Assembly: GCF_030658505.1 (NCBI RefSeq)
Contig: NZ_JAUTXR010000195.1
Location: 1-64,000 of the forward strand
Length of the DNA: 64,000 bases
Direction: 5' to 3'
DNA from: Stenotrophomonas raiganjensis (SeqCode)
GTDB taxonomy: Bacteria > Pseudomonadota > Gammaproteobacteria > Xanthomonadales > Xanthomonadaceae
The notes under the pieces were generated by a model. The model saw only the letters and a program-made list of their open reading frames with translations. It was not told the DNA's origin and did no database searches. Position 1 is the first letter of the stretch; the number at the start of each line of letters is the position of its first letter. A program made the position numbers and the translations under genes. Shown piece by piece: positions 1-8,780 of the stretch.

Positions 1-62
1 GGGACCGTTGGCGCCATGGATGGCGCCATCGAGCCCCCAAGGATGGGTTTACGGCGTGTCCC
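1..62. repeat. Imperfect palindromic intergenic repeat at window edge
   Basis: An 8-bp inverted repeat, GGCGCCAT/ATGGCGCC (10-17 and 20-27), is nested inside GGGAC (1-5) and GTCCC (58-62). The arrangement resembles the short palindromic repeats common between genes in xanthomonads, but only one copy is visible here and the left edge is cut by the window. Confidence 0.3.
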
Positions 63-97
63 GGCCAGCCCCACCCCCCGCCACAACCGATATCAAC

Positions 98-133
98 AAA
101 AGCGCCGGCCGGCGAACCAGCCGCCAGCGCTTT
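98..133 (-). terminator. Putative rho-independent terminator of the thioredoxin-fold gene
   Basis: A GC-rich stem closed by AAAGCGC (99-105) and GCGCTTT (127-133) lies immediately after the stop codon at 136-138. On the minus strand it is followed by TTTTG, as expected for an intrinsic terminator. The U-tract is short, so the efficiency is uncertain. Confidence 0.5.
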
Positions 134-135
134 CA

Positions 136-1656
136 TCAACCCAACCAGTCCTTGCATGCACCATCCGCCTGCTCGCCGCACGCCTGCTGCATCCGCTGCT
201 GCAGCCGCGCCAGCGTCTCTGCGCCCTGGTGCTTGCCGCTCCACGTCTTCAACTGCCCGGCCAGCCGCTCGAAGCGCTGGCGGGTGCGCTGGTGGTAGCC
301 CGACGGCTGCGCTTCCAGTTCGGCGATCAGCGAGGTGGTGGCCTGCTCGATGCGTGGTGCATCGTCCGGCGCCAGCTTCAGCAGGCCCTCCACGTACAGC
401 ACGCCCCATTGCACGCGGGTGGCCGGGCCCTGGGCACCGTCGTAGGCACGCTTCAGCCACTCCAGCGCACCGGCGGTGTCGCCGCGCTGCTCGGCCAGTT
501 CGGCCAGCTCGGGCATGTAGTAGTAGGGCTGTTCGCTGCGCTTCAGCTCGGCCAGCAACAGCGCCTCGGCACCCGCGTCGTCGCCGACCTCACGCAGGGC
601 ATAGACCGCGCTGCTGATTGTGGCCTGGCGCGCATGCGCATCGGTGGCGGCGGCATCGGCAGCGGCCACGCGCTGCTTGACCCGCTCAACCAGGGCCACG
701 GGCAGTGCGCCCTTCGGCTGCTGCTGGCGGGCCAGCGATACTTCGGTCAGCGCACGCGACAACGCGTCGTCCGCGCGATCACCGCGCTCGGCATCTGCGC
801 GCTCCAGTGCGACCAGCAGCTGCTGTCCCAGCGTGTTGCTGGTGGCCGGGCCGGCACTGGCCTGCTTCACCAGCTTGGTTCCGGCGTAGCCCAGCAGTTC
901 GCGGTTGCGACGCACTTCCGCAGGCTGTGCCAGCACCGCCTGCAGCAGCTCGCGCACTTCGGTGGGCGAGGCCGTGGGCGTTTCAGCAGTCGCCAGGGCC
1001 AGCAGGGCGAAGCGGCGCTGCAGGGCGGCATCCGGTGCGGCCTTGGACAGCTGGCGCAGCACGTCCTGGCTGTTGCGTTCGCCGGCCAGGCGGTTGGCAT
1101 CGACCTCCCAGCCATAGTCGCCCAGCACCTGCCAGTCTTCGGCAGCCAGCTTGTCCGGCGTCGCCAGGGCGGTGGACAGGGTGGCGGCGATCGCACTGCG
1201 GCGACCCGCGGCCACCGTCAGCGCACGGGTCAGTTCGGCGGCGTCGTTGCCGCCGGCGACGCGGGTCAGTTCGTTGCGCTGTGGGTCGAGCACGATCAGC
1301 GTCGGGTAGCCGCGTACGCCGAAGCGCTCGCCCCAGGCCTGAGCGCCTTCCTCGTCGCCATCCAGGTAGACCGGAACGAACTTGCGGGTCAGCGCGATGA
1401 AGGCGGGGTCCTTGAACAGGCCGGCCTTGAGCTGGTTGCACGGAGGGCACCAGACTGCGCCCCAGTACAGCAGCACCGGCTTGCCGCTGTCGGCGGCTTC
1501 GGCGAACGCATCGTCGACGTCGCCCTGGCGCCAGGCGATGGCGGACGCTGGCGCAGGTGCCTCGGCGGAGTTGGCGGTGGAAACCGGGGCCGGGGTGCAG
1601 GCGCACAGCGCCGAAGCCAGCAGCAACACGGAAAGCGCGACGCGCATCGGCAGCAT
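136..1656 (-). CDS. Thioredoxin-fold lipoprotein (506 aa)
   Basis: The chosen start gives a hydrophobic leader ending in a lipobox-like LLASALCAC, so the mature protein is probably a lipid-anchored envelope protein. The open frame extends upstream to 1743, but that extension lacks any leader character. A thioredoxin domain follows at about residues 40-150, with the motif WCPPC that could form a redox disulfide and a cis-Pro-type segment GYPT. The remaining roughly 350 residues are alpha-helical and rich in Ala, Leu and Glu, resembling TPR-like repeats. Proteins of this shape usually act as disulfide reductases or scaffolds in the periplasm. The substrate is unknown. An ATG nine bases further in (1647) is an equally possible start. 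The gene stands alone, separated from the upstream GNAT gene by a perfect palindrome. Confidence 0.85.
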   Translation of the reverse strand: MLPMRVALSVLLLASALCACTPAPVSTANSAEAPAPASAIAWRQGDVDDAFAEAADSGKPVLLYWGAVWCPPCNQLKAGLFKDPAFIALTRKFVPVYLDGDEEGAQAWGERFGVRGYPTLIVLDPQRNELTRVAGGNDAAELTRALTVAAGRRSAIAATLSTALATPDKLAAEDWQVLGDYGWEVDANRLAGERNSQDVLRQLSKAAPDAALQRRFALLALATAETPTASPTEVRELLQAVLAQPAEVRRNRELLGYAGTKLVKQASAGPATSNTLGQQLLVALERADAERGDRADDALSRALTEVSLARQQQPKGALPVALVERVKQRVAAADAAATDAHARQATISSAVYALREVGDDAGAEALLLAELKRSEQPYYYMPELAELAEQRGDTAGALEWLKRAYDGAQGPATRVQWGVLYVEGLLKLAPDDAPRIEQATTSLIAELEAQPSGYHQRTRQRFERLAGQLKTWSGKHQGAETLARLQQRMQQACGEQADGACKDWLG

Positions 1657-1739
1657 CTCGAAGGGCAGGGTGACAGGCCATTGTAGGAACGGTCGGGGCC
1701 GGTGCTGATTCAGTTTGCTTATGACGGGCGTGCTGCAGG

Positions 1740-1771
1740 GCATGACGCACGCTGCGCAGCGTGCGTCATGC
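1740..1771. repeat. Perfect 32-bp palindrome without loop
   Basis: The 16-base arm GCATGACGCACGCTGC (1740-1755) is followed directly by its exact reverse complement (1756-1771). It lies 13 bp downstream of the GNAT stop codon and 83 bp upstream of the thioredoxin-fold gene, both on the minus strand. It could end transcription from the GNAT gene or be a dimeric protein-binding site. No U-tract follows. Confidence 0.8.
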
Positions 1772-1784
1772 GCGGCGGATGCCG

Positions 1785-2234
1785 TCAGGCCGCCGCCCGT
1801 ACCATCTGCTGGTACACCAGTCCATTGAACTCGCCGACGTCGCCATCCAGCACGAAGCCATAGCGCAGGTAGGTCGGCACAGCATTGAGCGATGCGCGTA
1901 CGGTCAATACCGGCTCGCGTACCTGCGACAGCACCGCCTCGAACAGTGCATGGCCGATGCCTTGGCCCTGGCAGGCGGGATCGACGAACAGCATCGCCAG
2001 GTGGCGGCCTTCCTTCAGTTCCACCACGCCGACGATGCGGTCCTGCTGCTCGGCCACCAAGATGTGGTTGTCGCCCTGCAGGCGCGCGCCGAACGCATCA
2101 GCTGCAGCCACACTGCCGAAGGTGGCAATGCCGTCAGCGCCGAGCGTGGGTGCCACCGCTTCGTTGAACGCGGCCAGGCATACCGCGCTGATCGCGGGCA
2201 GGTCATCGACACGGGCGGGGCGGATCGTCGGCAT
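1785..2234 (-). CDS. GNAT family N-acetyltransferase (149 aa)
   Basis: The protein has the classical GNAT length and the acetyl-CoA pyrophosphate-binding motif CQGQGIGHAL in its middle, preceded by a beta strand LAMLFVDPA. It begins MPTIRPARVDD, a typical GNAT N-terminus, and a GGAAGA Shine-Dalgarno lies in front of this ATG, so the longer upstream frame was not used. The family transfers acetyl from acetyl-CoA to an amine on a small molecule or protein, in the cytoplasm. The substrate cannot be told from sequence. It is divergent from the luciferase-like gene, with 66 bp between the two starts. Confidence 0.85.
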   Translation of the reverse strand: MPTIRPARVDDLPAISAVCLAAFNEAVAPTLGADGIATFGSVAAADAFGARLQGDNHILVAEQQDRIVGVVELKEGRHLAMLFVDPACQGQGIGHALFEAVLSQVREPVLTVRASLNAVPTYLRYGFVLDGDVGEFNGLVYQQMVRAAA

Positions 2235-2300
2235 GCAGTGTTCTTCCAATGGTGGGCGGCGCGTCATCGCTGCCGCAGGCCTGCACGCTAAGCTGGCGGC

Positions 2301-3236
2301 ATGAGTGATTTCAATCCTGCTTACGCTGCCTTGTTTCCGCAACAGGGCCTGAGCCTGGGCCTGATGACGCCTGTGGCCGCACATGGGCTGGCCGATCCGC
2401 ATGACGCCAGGCGCATTGCACGGCTGGCCGATGACCTGGGCTTTGCCGCGTTGTGGACGCGTGATGTACCACTGATGGTGCCGCAGGGTCCGGGCGCGAC
2501 AGCGAGCGCGCTGGATGACCCGTTCCTGTGGCTGGGCATGCTGGCCGCAGCGACCGAGCGCATCGTGATCGGTAGCGCGGCCATCGTGTTGCCATTGCGG
2601 CAGCCGCTGCAGGTGGCAAAGTCGGCCTTGAGCCTGGACCGGATCAGTGGAGGGCGGTTCGTGCTGGGCCTGGGTTCGGGCGATCGGCCGGAGGAGTTTG
2701 CGGCATTCGGCGAGGATCTGCAGGGCAGGGCGGCGACGTTCCGCGAACGCTGGACGTTGTTGCGCGCGGCGTTGTCACCCGAGGCCGAGGAAAGGGCTGC
2801 GGTAGTGCAGGCCACCGGTGGCTTCGATGTGCTGCCGGCGCCGGCAACCCGCATTCCGATGCTGGTGGTGGGCACCGCACGGCAGAGCCTGCAGTGGATT
2901 GCGCGCGAGGCCGAGGGCTGGGCCACCTATCACCGCGAGGAGGCTGCGCAGGAAGGACGCATCGGCCTGTGGCAACAGGCGCAGGCCCAAGGCGCTGGGC
3001 CTGCCAAGCCGTTCGTGCAGTCGATGCTGCTGGACCTGCAGGCCGACCCGCAGGCGCCGCCCGAGCCGTTGCCGCTGGGCCTGAAGGTCGGCCGCGATGG
3101 CCTGCGTGATTATCTGCTGCGCGTGCATGCGCAGGGCGTGGCGCATGTGATGTTCAACCTGGTCGACAACGGTCGGCCGATGGACGCAGTGCTGCGCGAG
3201 ATCGGCGAGCAGGTTCTGCCGCACACGCTCCGGTAG
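2301..3236 (+). CDS. LLM class flavin-dependent oxidoreductase (luciferase-like, 311 aa)
   Basis: The sequence has the bacterial luciferase-like TIM-barrel pattern: LGFAALWTRDVP near the N-terminus, ATERIVIGSAAIVLPLRQP, and the flavin-site segment LSLDRISGGRFVLGLGSGD at about residues 110-130. It is closest in memory to the luciferase-type oxidoreductase, BA3436 family. Such enzymes are cytoplasmic and use reduced FMN or F420, so a non-fluorescent FMN-dependent monooxygenase is likely here. The substrate is unknown. The stop codon TAG lies inside the GTAG head of a SMAG repeat. The gene is monocistronic. Confidence 0.8.
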   Translation: MSDFNPAYAALFPQQGLSLGLMTPVAAHGLADPHDARRIARLADDLGFAALWTRDVPLMVPQGPGATASALDDPFLWLGMLAAATERIVIGSAAIVLPLRQPLQVAKSALSLDRISGGRFVLGLGSGDRPEEFAAFGEDLQGRAATFRERWTLLRAALSPEAEERAAVVQATGGFDVLPAPATRIPMLVVGTARQSLQWIAREAEGWATYHREEAAQEGRIGLWQQAQAQGAGPAKPFVQSMLLDLQADPQAPPEPLPLGLKVGRDGLRDYLLRVHAQGVAHVMFNLVDNGRPMDAVLREIGEQVLPHTLR

Positions 3237-3259
3237 GCGTCCACCTTGGTGGACGCGCC
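3233..3259 (+). repeat. SMAG-type REP hairpin (GTAG head)
   Basis: GTAG is followed by GCGTCCACC, a TT spacer and GGTGGACGC, a short GTAG-headed hairpin characteristic of Stenotrophomonas SMAG repeats. The TAG of the head is also the stop codon of the luciferase-like gene. Confidence 0.75.
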
Positions 3260-3333
3260 CTATCGTCGCCACCGCTGCGCTCGCCGGGGATGGTCCGGCG
3301 CTGCCCGCCGGTGACCTGGACGTCCGCATCTGC

Positions 3334-3354
3334 GTATCATTCGCATTTGATACC
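3334..3354. promoter_or_regulatory. Candidate Fur box upstream of the DUF3817 gene
   Basis: GTATCA (3334-3339) and TGATAC (3348-3353) form an inverted repeat around ATTCGCAT-like bases, a pattern seen in iron-responsive promoters of gamma-proteobacteria. Its right half, GCATTTGATACC (3343-3354), recurs inverted in front of entS. The site sits just before the preferred start of the DUF3817 gene. Fur binding is inferred. Confidence 0.45.
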
Positions 3355-3372
3355 CCGATGCCGGAGCCCTAC

Positions 3373-3702
3373 GTGACCCAACGTTCCCCCATGCACCCGA
3401 CCGGACGCCTGTTCGCCGCGGTCGCTTTCATCGAGGCCGTGACCTGGGCAGGCCTGCTCATCGGCATGTGGATGAAGTACGGCCCAATGGCCAACGTGGC
3501 ACTGGTGAAGCTGTTCGGGCCGCTGCACGGCGTGGCCTTCCTGGTCTATGTGGCAGTCAGCCTGTTTGCGGCGGTGCGCCTGCGCTGGCCGTGGTGGGCC
3601 AGTGCGCTGGCCCTGCTGGCGGCGATCCCGCCGCTGGTGACGCTGCCGCTCGAGTGGTGGTTCAAACGCCGCGGCCTGCTGGGCCTGCGTGCAATGCGCT
3701 GA
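3373..3702 (+). CDS. DUF3817 family integral membrane protein (109 aa)
   Basis: This small protein has three predicted membrane segments: LFAAVAFIEAVTWAGLLIG, LFGPLHGVAFLVYVAVSLFA and a C-terminal stretch around ALALLAAIPPLVTLPLEW, ending in a basic tail. The length, the E-A-x-T-W motif and the central GPLHG fit the DUF3817 (YdzA-like) family, whose function is not known. I prefer the GTG at 3373 because GGAG lies six bases upstream. An in-frame ATG at 3358 would place the start directly against the candidate Fur box. Its position before the siderophore operon and the shared Fur-like motif suggest iron-dependent expression, which is inference only. Confidence 0.75.
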   Translation: MTQRSPMHPTGRLFAAVAFIEAVTWAGLLIGMWMKYGPMANVALVKLFGPLHGVAFLVYVAVSLFAAVRLRWPWWASALALLAAIPPLVTLPLEWWFKRRGLLGLRAMR

Positions 3703-3733
3703 ACCCACTGTTGCATGCCCATTCAAGCGAATG

Positions 3734-3767
3734 GGTATCAAATGCAAATACGAGCCGTTATCATTTG
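3734..3767. promoter_or_regulatory. Candidate Fur box controlling the siderophore operon
   Basis: GGTATCAAATGC (3734-3745) is followed by an AT-rich segment ending in TTATCATTTG. CAAATG (3739-3744) and CATTTG (3762-3767) form the outer inverted repeat, and TTATCATT is a good half of the classical Fur box. The site is about 90-120 bp upstream of entS, a plausible distance for iron repression of the whole operon. Confidence 0.5.
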
Positions 3768-3855
3768 AGGGCGGCATGCGTTCCTGAGCGGAACGGATGC
3801 CGGGTCGGGCGCGCAGGCGTGTCCGGCCATCCTTTCCTGTTACGGCTGGTGTTCC

Positions 3856-5052
3856 ATGCACGCACGTCCCGTCGTTCCCGGCTTGCCGGCGCTGGTGTTG
3901 GCTGCCCTGATCGGCACCATGGCGATGATGTCCTTCGTCGCCGTGATCGGCCCGGTGGTCCGTATGCTCGGCCTGTCCGAGTGGCACGCCGGGCTGTCAG
4001 TCACCGCCGCCGGCGTGCTGTGGATGCTGGCGGCGCGCCCGTGGGGCCAGCTCAGTGACCGCATCGGCCGCAAGCGTGTACTGCTGCTGGCGATGAGTGC
4101 CTACACCGGGGTCTACATCGCGCTGGCGGTGTTCATCGACGTTGCCCTGCAGGCGGTGCCGCCGGTGCTGGTGTCGGTCCTGGTGCTGGTCGGTGCGCGT
4201 GGCCTGATCGGCCTGTTCTATGCCGCGGTGCCACCCACCGCCGCCGCGCTGATCGCCGACAAGGCGCCGACCGGGCGGCGCGCGAAATTCCTCGCCCGCC
4301 TGGGCAGCGCCAACGCACTGGGCATGGTGCTGGGCCCGGCAGCCGCTGGCTGGCTGGCCTATACGAATCTCTCGCTGGCACTGTATGTGGCCGCACTGTT
4401 GCCACTGCTGGCGTTGGCGCTGCTGGCCTGGCGACTGCCGGCTACACCGCCAGTGATGGGCGCTTCCGCACAGCGCCGCGCGCCAATGAGCCGCCTCGAT
4501 CCGCGCCTGCGCCTGCCGCAACTGGCGGCATTCATCGCCATGGTGTCGGTGACCATCGCCCAGGTGACGGTCGGCTTCTTCGCGATTGATCGCCTGGGTC
4601 TGGATGCGGCCGCGGGCGCGCGCATGGCCGGCATTGCACTCACCGCCGTTGGCGTTGGCCTGATCCTGGCGCAGGCGCTGGTGATGAAGCTGGAGGTCGA
4701 TCCGCGGCGCTGGATCGTTCTGGGCGCCCTGATTTCCGGCATCGGATTCGCCTCGGTGGCGGGCGTGCAGCACGCCTGGCAACTGCCTGCCGCCTACGCG
4801 CTTGCGGCGTTCGGCATGGGCTTCGTATTCCCGTCGTTCCAGGCGCTGGCTGCCGATGCGGTGGCAGCGCACGAGCAGGGGGCTGCCGCTGGCACGGTCG
4901 CTGCCGCGCAGGGCCTGGGCATGGTGGCTGGGCCGATGCTCGGCACGTTGTCGTATCGCGGCGGGCCCAGCCTGCCTTACCTGATGGTGGGCGCGCTGCT
5001 GCTGTTGCTGTGCGCGCTGGCCGCAGCGCATCGGATGAAGGAGACCCCATGA
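3856..5052 (+). CDS. entS: MFS exporter, EntS-like (398 aa)
   Basis: This is a twelve-helix major facilitator protein. The conserved cytoplasmic loop 2-3 motif appears as GQLSDRIGRKRVLL at about residues 73-86, and the second half contains the related GVGLILAQALV region. It opens the catecholate siderophore operon, and its stop codon overlaps the start of entC (ATGA at 5049-5052). EntS-type proteins export enterobactin-like siderophores across the inner membrane, and position rather than sequence alone supports that role. A tetracycline-efflux-like MFS with another substrate is the alternative. Expression is probably repressed by Fur through the box upstream. Confidence 0.8.
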   Translation: MHARPVVPGLPALVLAALIGTMAMMSFVAVIGPVVRMLGLSEWHAGLSVTAAGVLWMLAARPWGQLSDRIGRKRVLLLAMSAYTGVYIALAVFIDVALQAVPPVLVSVLVLVGARGLIGLFYAAVPPTAAALIADKAPTGRRAKFLARLGSANALGMVLGPAAAGWLAYTNLSLALYVAALLPLLALALLAWRLPATPPVMGASAQRRAPMSRLDPRLRLPQLAAFIAMVSVTIAQVTVGFFAIDRLGLDAAAGARMAGIALTAVGVGLILAQALVMKLEVDPRRWIVLGALISGIGFASVAGVQHAWQLPAAYALAAFGMGFVFPSFQALAADAVAAHEQGAAAGTVAAAQGLGMVAGPMLGTLSYRGGPSLPYLMVGALLLLLCALAAAHRMKETP

Positions 5053-6242
5053 ACGATTCCCTGATGCAGGGCGCGTGGCCGGAGGCTGCGCCAGCACCGC
5101 TGGACAGCACCGACGACGCGTTGCTGTTCCTGCTGCAGCATGCCGGCCAGCACGTACACGCACGCGGCTGCCGCGCCGCGCTGCCGACCGGTGCACTGGC
5201 GACATTGGCAGAACGCGTCTCGGAGTTTTTTGCCCAGCAGCGTGGCGGCCCGGGCCTGCTGGTTGGCGCGGTGCCGTTCGAACCGCGGGCAGACGACGCG
5301 CTCTACCAGCCGGAACGCCTGTTGCCGGCATTGCCATTGCAGCCGCTTGCCGCACCGGCGCTGGATGGCGAGCTGCAGGCCGAGCCGGCACCGCGCGACT
5401 ATGCCGCCGCGGTCGCTGCTGCGGTGAAGGTGCTGCGGGAACCCGCGCAGAACCTGCACAAGGTGGTGCTGGCACGCAGCCTGCGCGCGCGCACCCGGCA
5501 TGCCGTGTCTCCGGAGGTGCTGCTGGCACGCCTGGGCGCGGATCCGTCGGTGGCGACCTATGCGGTGCCACTGCCGGTGGAACCCGGCCAGGCCCCGGCC
5601 TGGCTGGTGGGCGCGACACCGGAGCTGCTGCTGCGCAAGCGTGGCGTGGAACTGCTCTCGCACCCGCTGGCCGGTTCCGCGCGACGCAGCGCCGACGCGG
5701 CCGAGGACGAGCGTGCCGCTCAGGCGCTGCTGGCCTCGACCAAGGACCATGACGAGCACCGCCACGTGGTCGAGGCGATCGTTGATGGCCTGGCCCCGTA
5801 CTGCATCCGTATCGATGCACAGCCACGACCGGCGCTGCATGCCACCGCCAGCATGTGGCACCTCGGCACCCGCATCCACGCCACGCTGAAGGACCCGCAG
5901 ACATCGGCCGCCGAACTGCTGGCGCAGCTGCACCCCACGCCGGCCGTGTGTGGCACCCCGATGCTGGCGGCGCTGCAGCGCATCCGCGAGCTGGAGCCGG
6001 TGCCGCGTGGCTTCTATGCCGGGGCGGTGGGCTGGTTGGATGCGCAGGGCGACGGCGACTGGTATGTGGCGATCCGCTGTGCGCGCCTGCAGGGCACGCA
6101 GCTGCGCCTGTATGCCGGTGCCGGCATCGTCGCCGACTCGCAACCCGAGGCAGAGGTTGCCGAAACCGCAGCGAAGTTCGCTGCCCTGTTGAATGCGCTG
6201 GGCGTCCACACGTCCGCGCCCGCGATCGAGCCTGCCGCATGA
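5049..6242 (+). CDS. entC: Isochorismate synthase EntC (397 aa)
   Basis: The enzyme isomerises chorismate to isochorismate in the cytoplasm, the first step towards 2,3-dihydroxybenzoate. Chorismate-binding family signatures are visible in the C-terminal half: [36 protein letters not shown] and [19 protein letters not shown]. The arginine- and glutamate-rich active-site segments are intact. The length matches EntC/DhbC and is shorter than MenF-like enzymes with long N-termini. The start codon overlaps the entS stop and the stop overlaps the entE start (TGA 6240-6242, ATG 6239-6241), so translation is coupled. Its place before entE and entB points to siderophore rather than menaquinone synthesis. 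Confidence 0.92.
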   Translation: MNDSLMQGAWPEAAPAPLDSTDDALLFLLQHAGQHVHARGCRAALPTGALATLAERVSEFFAQQRGGPGLLVGAVPFEPRADDALYQPERLLPALPLQPLAAPALDGELQAEPAPRDYAAAVAAAVKVLREPAQNLHKVVLARSLRARTRHAVSPEVLLARLGADPSVATYAVPLPVEPGQAPAWLVGATPELLLRKRGVELLSHPLAGSARRSADAAEDERAAQALLASTKDHDEHRHVVEAIVDGLAPYCIRIDAQPRPALHATASMWHLGTRIHATLKDPQTSAAELLAQLHPTPAVCGTPMLAALQRIRELEPVPRGFYAGAVGWLDAQGDGDWYVAIRCARLQGTQLRLYAGAGIVADSQPEAEVAETAAKFAALLNALGVHTSAPAIEPAA

Positions 6243-7891
6243 ACACGTCCCACCTTTCTTCCCGTCTGCCCCTGCAGCAGGTGTGGCCCGACGCGCTGGC
6301 TGCGCGCTATCGCGAAGCCGGTCATTGGCGTGGCGAGACCTTCCCGGCGTTCCTGCGCGAACGCGCGGAACGCTATGCCGACGACATCGCGGTGGTCGCC
6401 GGCGACGTACGCCTGAGCTACGCGCAGCTGTGGCACGAGGCCGGGCGGATCGGTGCCGGCCTGCTGGCGCTCGGTCTGCGGCCGGGTGAACGGGTGCTGG
6501 TGCAGCTGGGCAACACGGCAGGCTTCATCACCACGGTCTGCGGCCTGTTCCGCGCCGGCCTGGTGCCGGTGTATGCACTGCCGGCGCACCGCATCACCGA
6601 GCTGGTCCACTTCGCCAACAAGGCCGAGGCCAGTGCCTACATCACTACCAGCCTGCACGATGGCTTCGATCATCGTGGGTTGGCGCGGGCGCTGCAGGCC
6701 GAAGTGCCGGCGGTTCGCCACGTGGTGATCGACGGCGATGCGGCGGAGTTCATCGCACTGGAAACGCTACAGGGTGATCGCAGCCAGCTGCCGAACGATC
6801 CGGACCCGCAGTCGGTGGCGTTCCTGCAGATCTCCGGCGGCAGCACCGGGCTGTCAAAGCTGATCCCGCGCACCCACGACGACTACATCTATTCGTTCCG
6901 TGCCAGCAATGACCTCTGCGGCATCGACCGCGACAGCGTCTATCTGGTCGCGCTACCGGCCGCACACAACTTCCCGATGAGTTCGCCTGGTTTCTTCGGC
7001 GCGCTGTATGCCGGTGCCCGCGTGGTGCTCAGCCCGGGCCCCGGCCCGGATGCGGCCTTCCCGCTGATCGCCCGCGAGAAGGTGACCTGCTGTGGACTGG
7101 TGCCGCCGCTGGCGCTGCTGTGGGCGCAGGCGGCCGCCACCAGCAAGCATGACCTGTCCAGCCTGCAGGTACTGCAGGTGGGCGGTGCCAAGCTGGTGCC
7201 GGAAGCTGCACGACGGGTGATCGACGGCCTCGGCTGCACCTTGCAGCAGGTATTCGGCATGGCCGAAGGGCTGGTGAACTACACCCGCCTTGACGATCCG
7301 GAAGAACTGATCGTGGCCTGCCAGGGCCGGCCGATCAGCCCTGACGACGAAGTGCGCGTGGTCGATGACCACGACCAGCCGGTGGCCGAAGGCGAGGTGG
7401 GGCATCTGCTGACGCGCGGCCCTTACACCATCCGCGGCTACCACAACGATGCGGTGGCCAATGCACGCGCGTTCACCGACGATGGTTTCTACCGTACCGG
7501 CGACCGCGTGCAGCAACTGCCCGGTGGCTACCTTGTGGTGCAGGGCCGTGCGGGTGACCACATCAACCGCGCCGGAGAGAAGATCTCCGCCGAGGAGATC
7601 GAGGACCACCTGCTGGCGCATCCGGGCGTGTTCGATGCGGCCGTTGTCTCCATTCCGGATGAGTATCTGGGCGAACGCAGCTGCGCCTTCGTGATCCCGC
7701 AGGGCGAACCGTTCAAGGCCCCGGCACTGAAGGCCTGGATGCGCGGCCGCGGCCTGGCTGCGTTCAAGGTGCCCGACCAGGTCGTGTTCGTCGACAGCTT
7801 CGATACCACTGCGGTTGGCAAGATCAGCCGCCGCGAACTGCGCGCGCAGCTGCGTGCGCGTCATCTGCAACAGACAGGAGGAACGCGCTGA
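6239..7891 (+). CDS. entE: 2,3-dihydroxybenzoate-AMP ligase EntE (550 aa)
   Basis: This adenylate-forming enzyme activates 2,3-dihydroxybenzoate with ATP and transfers it to the phosphopantetheine arm of the aryl carrier protein. The P-loop-like A3 motif is [15 protein letters not shown], followed by FYRTGD and the hinge [19 protein letters not shown]. The catalytic A10 lysine lies in [10 protein letters not shown] near the C-terminus. The N-terminal sequence with PLQQVWP and HWRG is typical of EntE/DhbE. The frame is open upstream inside entC, but the ATG overlapping the entC stop gives the family length. The next gene begins on its last base. Confidence 0.93.
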   Translation: MNTSHLSSRLPLQQVWPDALAARYREAGHWRGETFPAFLRERAERYADDIAVVAGDVRLSYAQLWHEAGRIGAGLLALGLRPGERVLVQLGNTAGFITTVCGLFRAGLVPVYALPAHRITELVHFANKAEASAYITTSLHDGFDHRGLARALQAEVPAVRHVVIDGDAAEFIALETLQGDRSQLPNDPDPQSVAFLQISGGSTGLSKLIPRTHDDYIYSFRASNDLCGIDRDSVYLVALPAAHNFPMSSPGFFGALYAGARVVLSPGPGPDAAFPLIAREKVTCCGLVPPLALLWAQAAATSKHDLSSLQVLQVGGAKLVPEAARRVIDGLGCTLQQVFGMAEGLVNYTRLDDPEELIVACQGRPISPDDEVRVVDDHDQPVAEGEVGHLLTRGPYTIRGYHNDAVANARAFTDDGFYRTGDRVQQLPGGYLVVQGRAGDHINRAGEKISAEEIEDHLLAHPGVFDAAVVSIPDEYLGERSCAFVIPQGEPFKAPALKAWMRGRGLAAFKVPDQVVFVDSFDTTAVGKISRRELRAQLRARHLQQTGGTR

Positions 7892-8523
7892 TGGCGCTGC
7901 CCCGCATCAACAACTATCCTTTGCCGACCGCTGCCGAACTGCCGCAGGCACGCGGCCCGTGGCGCCCGCAGCGCGACCGTGTCGCCCTGCTGGTGCACGA
8001 CATGCAGCGCTATTTCCTGGCCGCGTTCGACGCCGGCAGCGAGCCGCTGCGGCCGGCGGTGGACAACATCGCGCGCCTGCTGGCGCATTGCCGCGGGCAC
8101 GGTATTCCGGTGTTCTACACCGCCCAGCATGGCGACCAGGACCGCCGTGATCGCGGCCTGCAGGCTGACCTGTGGGGGCCTGGCATGCGCCGCAGTGCCG
8201 ACCACGAGCCGATCATCGAAGCGCTGGCACCGCAGCCGGGCGAGCATGTACTGGTGAAGCACCGCTACAGCGCCTTCCAGCGCAGCAACCTGGAAACGCT
8301 GATGCGGGTGCGCGGCCGTGACCAGCTGCTGGTCACCGGCGTATACGCCCATATCGGCTGCACCGCCACCGTGGTCGAGGCCTTCCAGCGTGATATCGAG
8401 GCCTTCATCGCCGCCGATGCGGTGGCGGACTTCTCGCGTGCGGATCACGATCAGGCGCTGCACTGGATTGCGCGCACCAGCGGCGTGCCGATGACCACCG
8501 ACCAGCTGCTGGAGGTGCTGTGA
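7891..8523 (+). CDS. entB: Isochorismatase, stand-alone EntB N-domain (210 aa)
   Basis: The protein hydrolyses isochorismate to 2,3-dihydro-2,3-dihydroxybenzoate and pyruvate. It has the cysteine-hydrolase fold with Asp37 in LLVHDMQRYF, Lys in LVKHRYSAFQ, and the motif VTGVYAHIGC, where the position normally holding the catalytic Cys of related amidases is replaced, as in true isochorismatases. It aligns with the first 210 residues of E. coli EntB and then stops. The aryl carrier domain is supplied by the next gene, which starts on the last base of this stop codon (TGATG). Splitting of EntB is the notable feature. Confidence 0.92.
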   Translation: MALPRINNYPLPTAAELPQARGPWRPQRDRVALLVHDMQRYFLAAFDAGSEPLRPAVDNIARLLAHCRGHGIPVFYTAQHGDQDRRDRGLQADLWGPGMRRSADHEPIIEALAPQPGEHVLVKHRYSAFQRSNLETLMRVRGRDQLLVTGVYAHIGCTATVVEAFQRDIEAFIAADAVADFSRADHDQALHWIARTSGVPMTTDQLLEVL

Positions 8524-8780
8524 TGACTGCCACGGGTGAGGCGCTGGACCTGGAGCGGATGCGTGCCGACGTGGCGCGCGTGCTGGAGTGCGCGCCAGCC
8601 GAGATCGGTGACGACGACAACCTGATCGACCTGGACCTGGACTCGATGCGCATGCTCGGCCTGGTCCTGGCCTGGGGCAACACCGGCTTGCCGCTGGAGT
8701 TCTCGCAGCTGGCCGAGCACACCACGCTGCGCCAGTGGTGGGGCGTGGTGCAGGCACTGCAGGCCGCGCAGGACGCATGA
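8523..8780 (+). CDS. Free-standing aryl carrier protein of the siderophore synthetase (85 aa)
   Basis: This is a four-helix acyl-carrier-like protein with the phosphopantetheine attachment serine at residue 41 in LIDLDLDSMRML. It is equivalent to the C-terminal domain of E. coli EntB and should carry 2,3-dihydroxybenzoate from EntE to the condensation domain of EntF. The ATG at 8523 overlaps the entB stop. A GTG three bases earlier (8520) would also be in frame. Its own stop overlaps the entF ATG (8777-8780). A phosphopantetheinyl transferase is needed to activate it, and none is encoded in this window. Confidence 0.88.
   Translation: MTATGEALDLERMRADVARVLECAPAEIGDDDNLIDLDLDSMRMLGLVLAWGNTGLPLEFSQLAEHTTLRQWWGVVQALQAAQDA

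Noticed and set aside
16..1686. 556-codon plus-strand open frame
   Set aside because: It is antisense to the thioredoxin-fold gene and has no recognisable domain, leader or ribosome site. GC-rich DNA often leaves such frames open.
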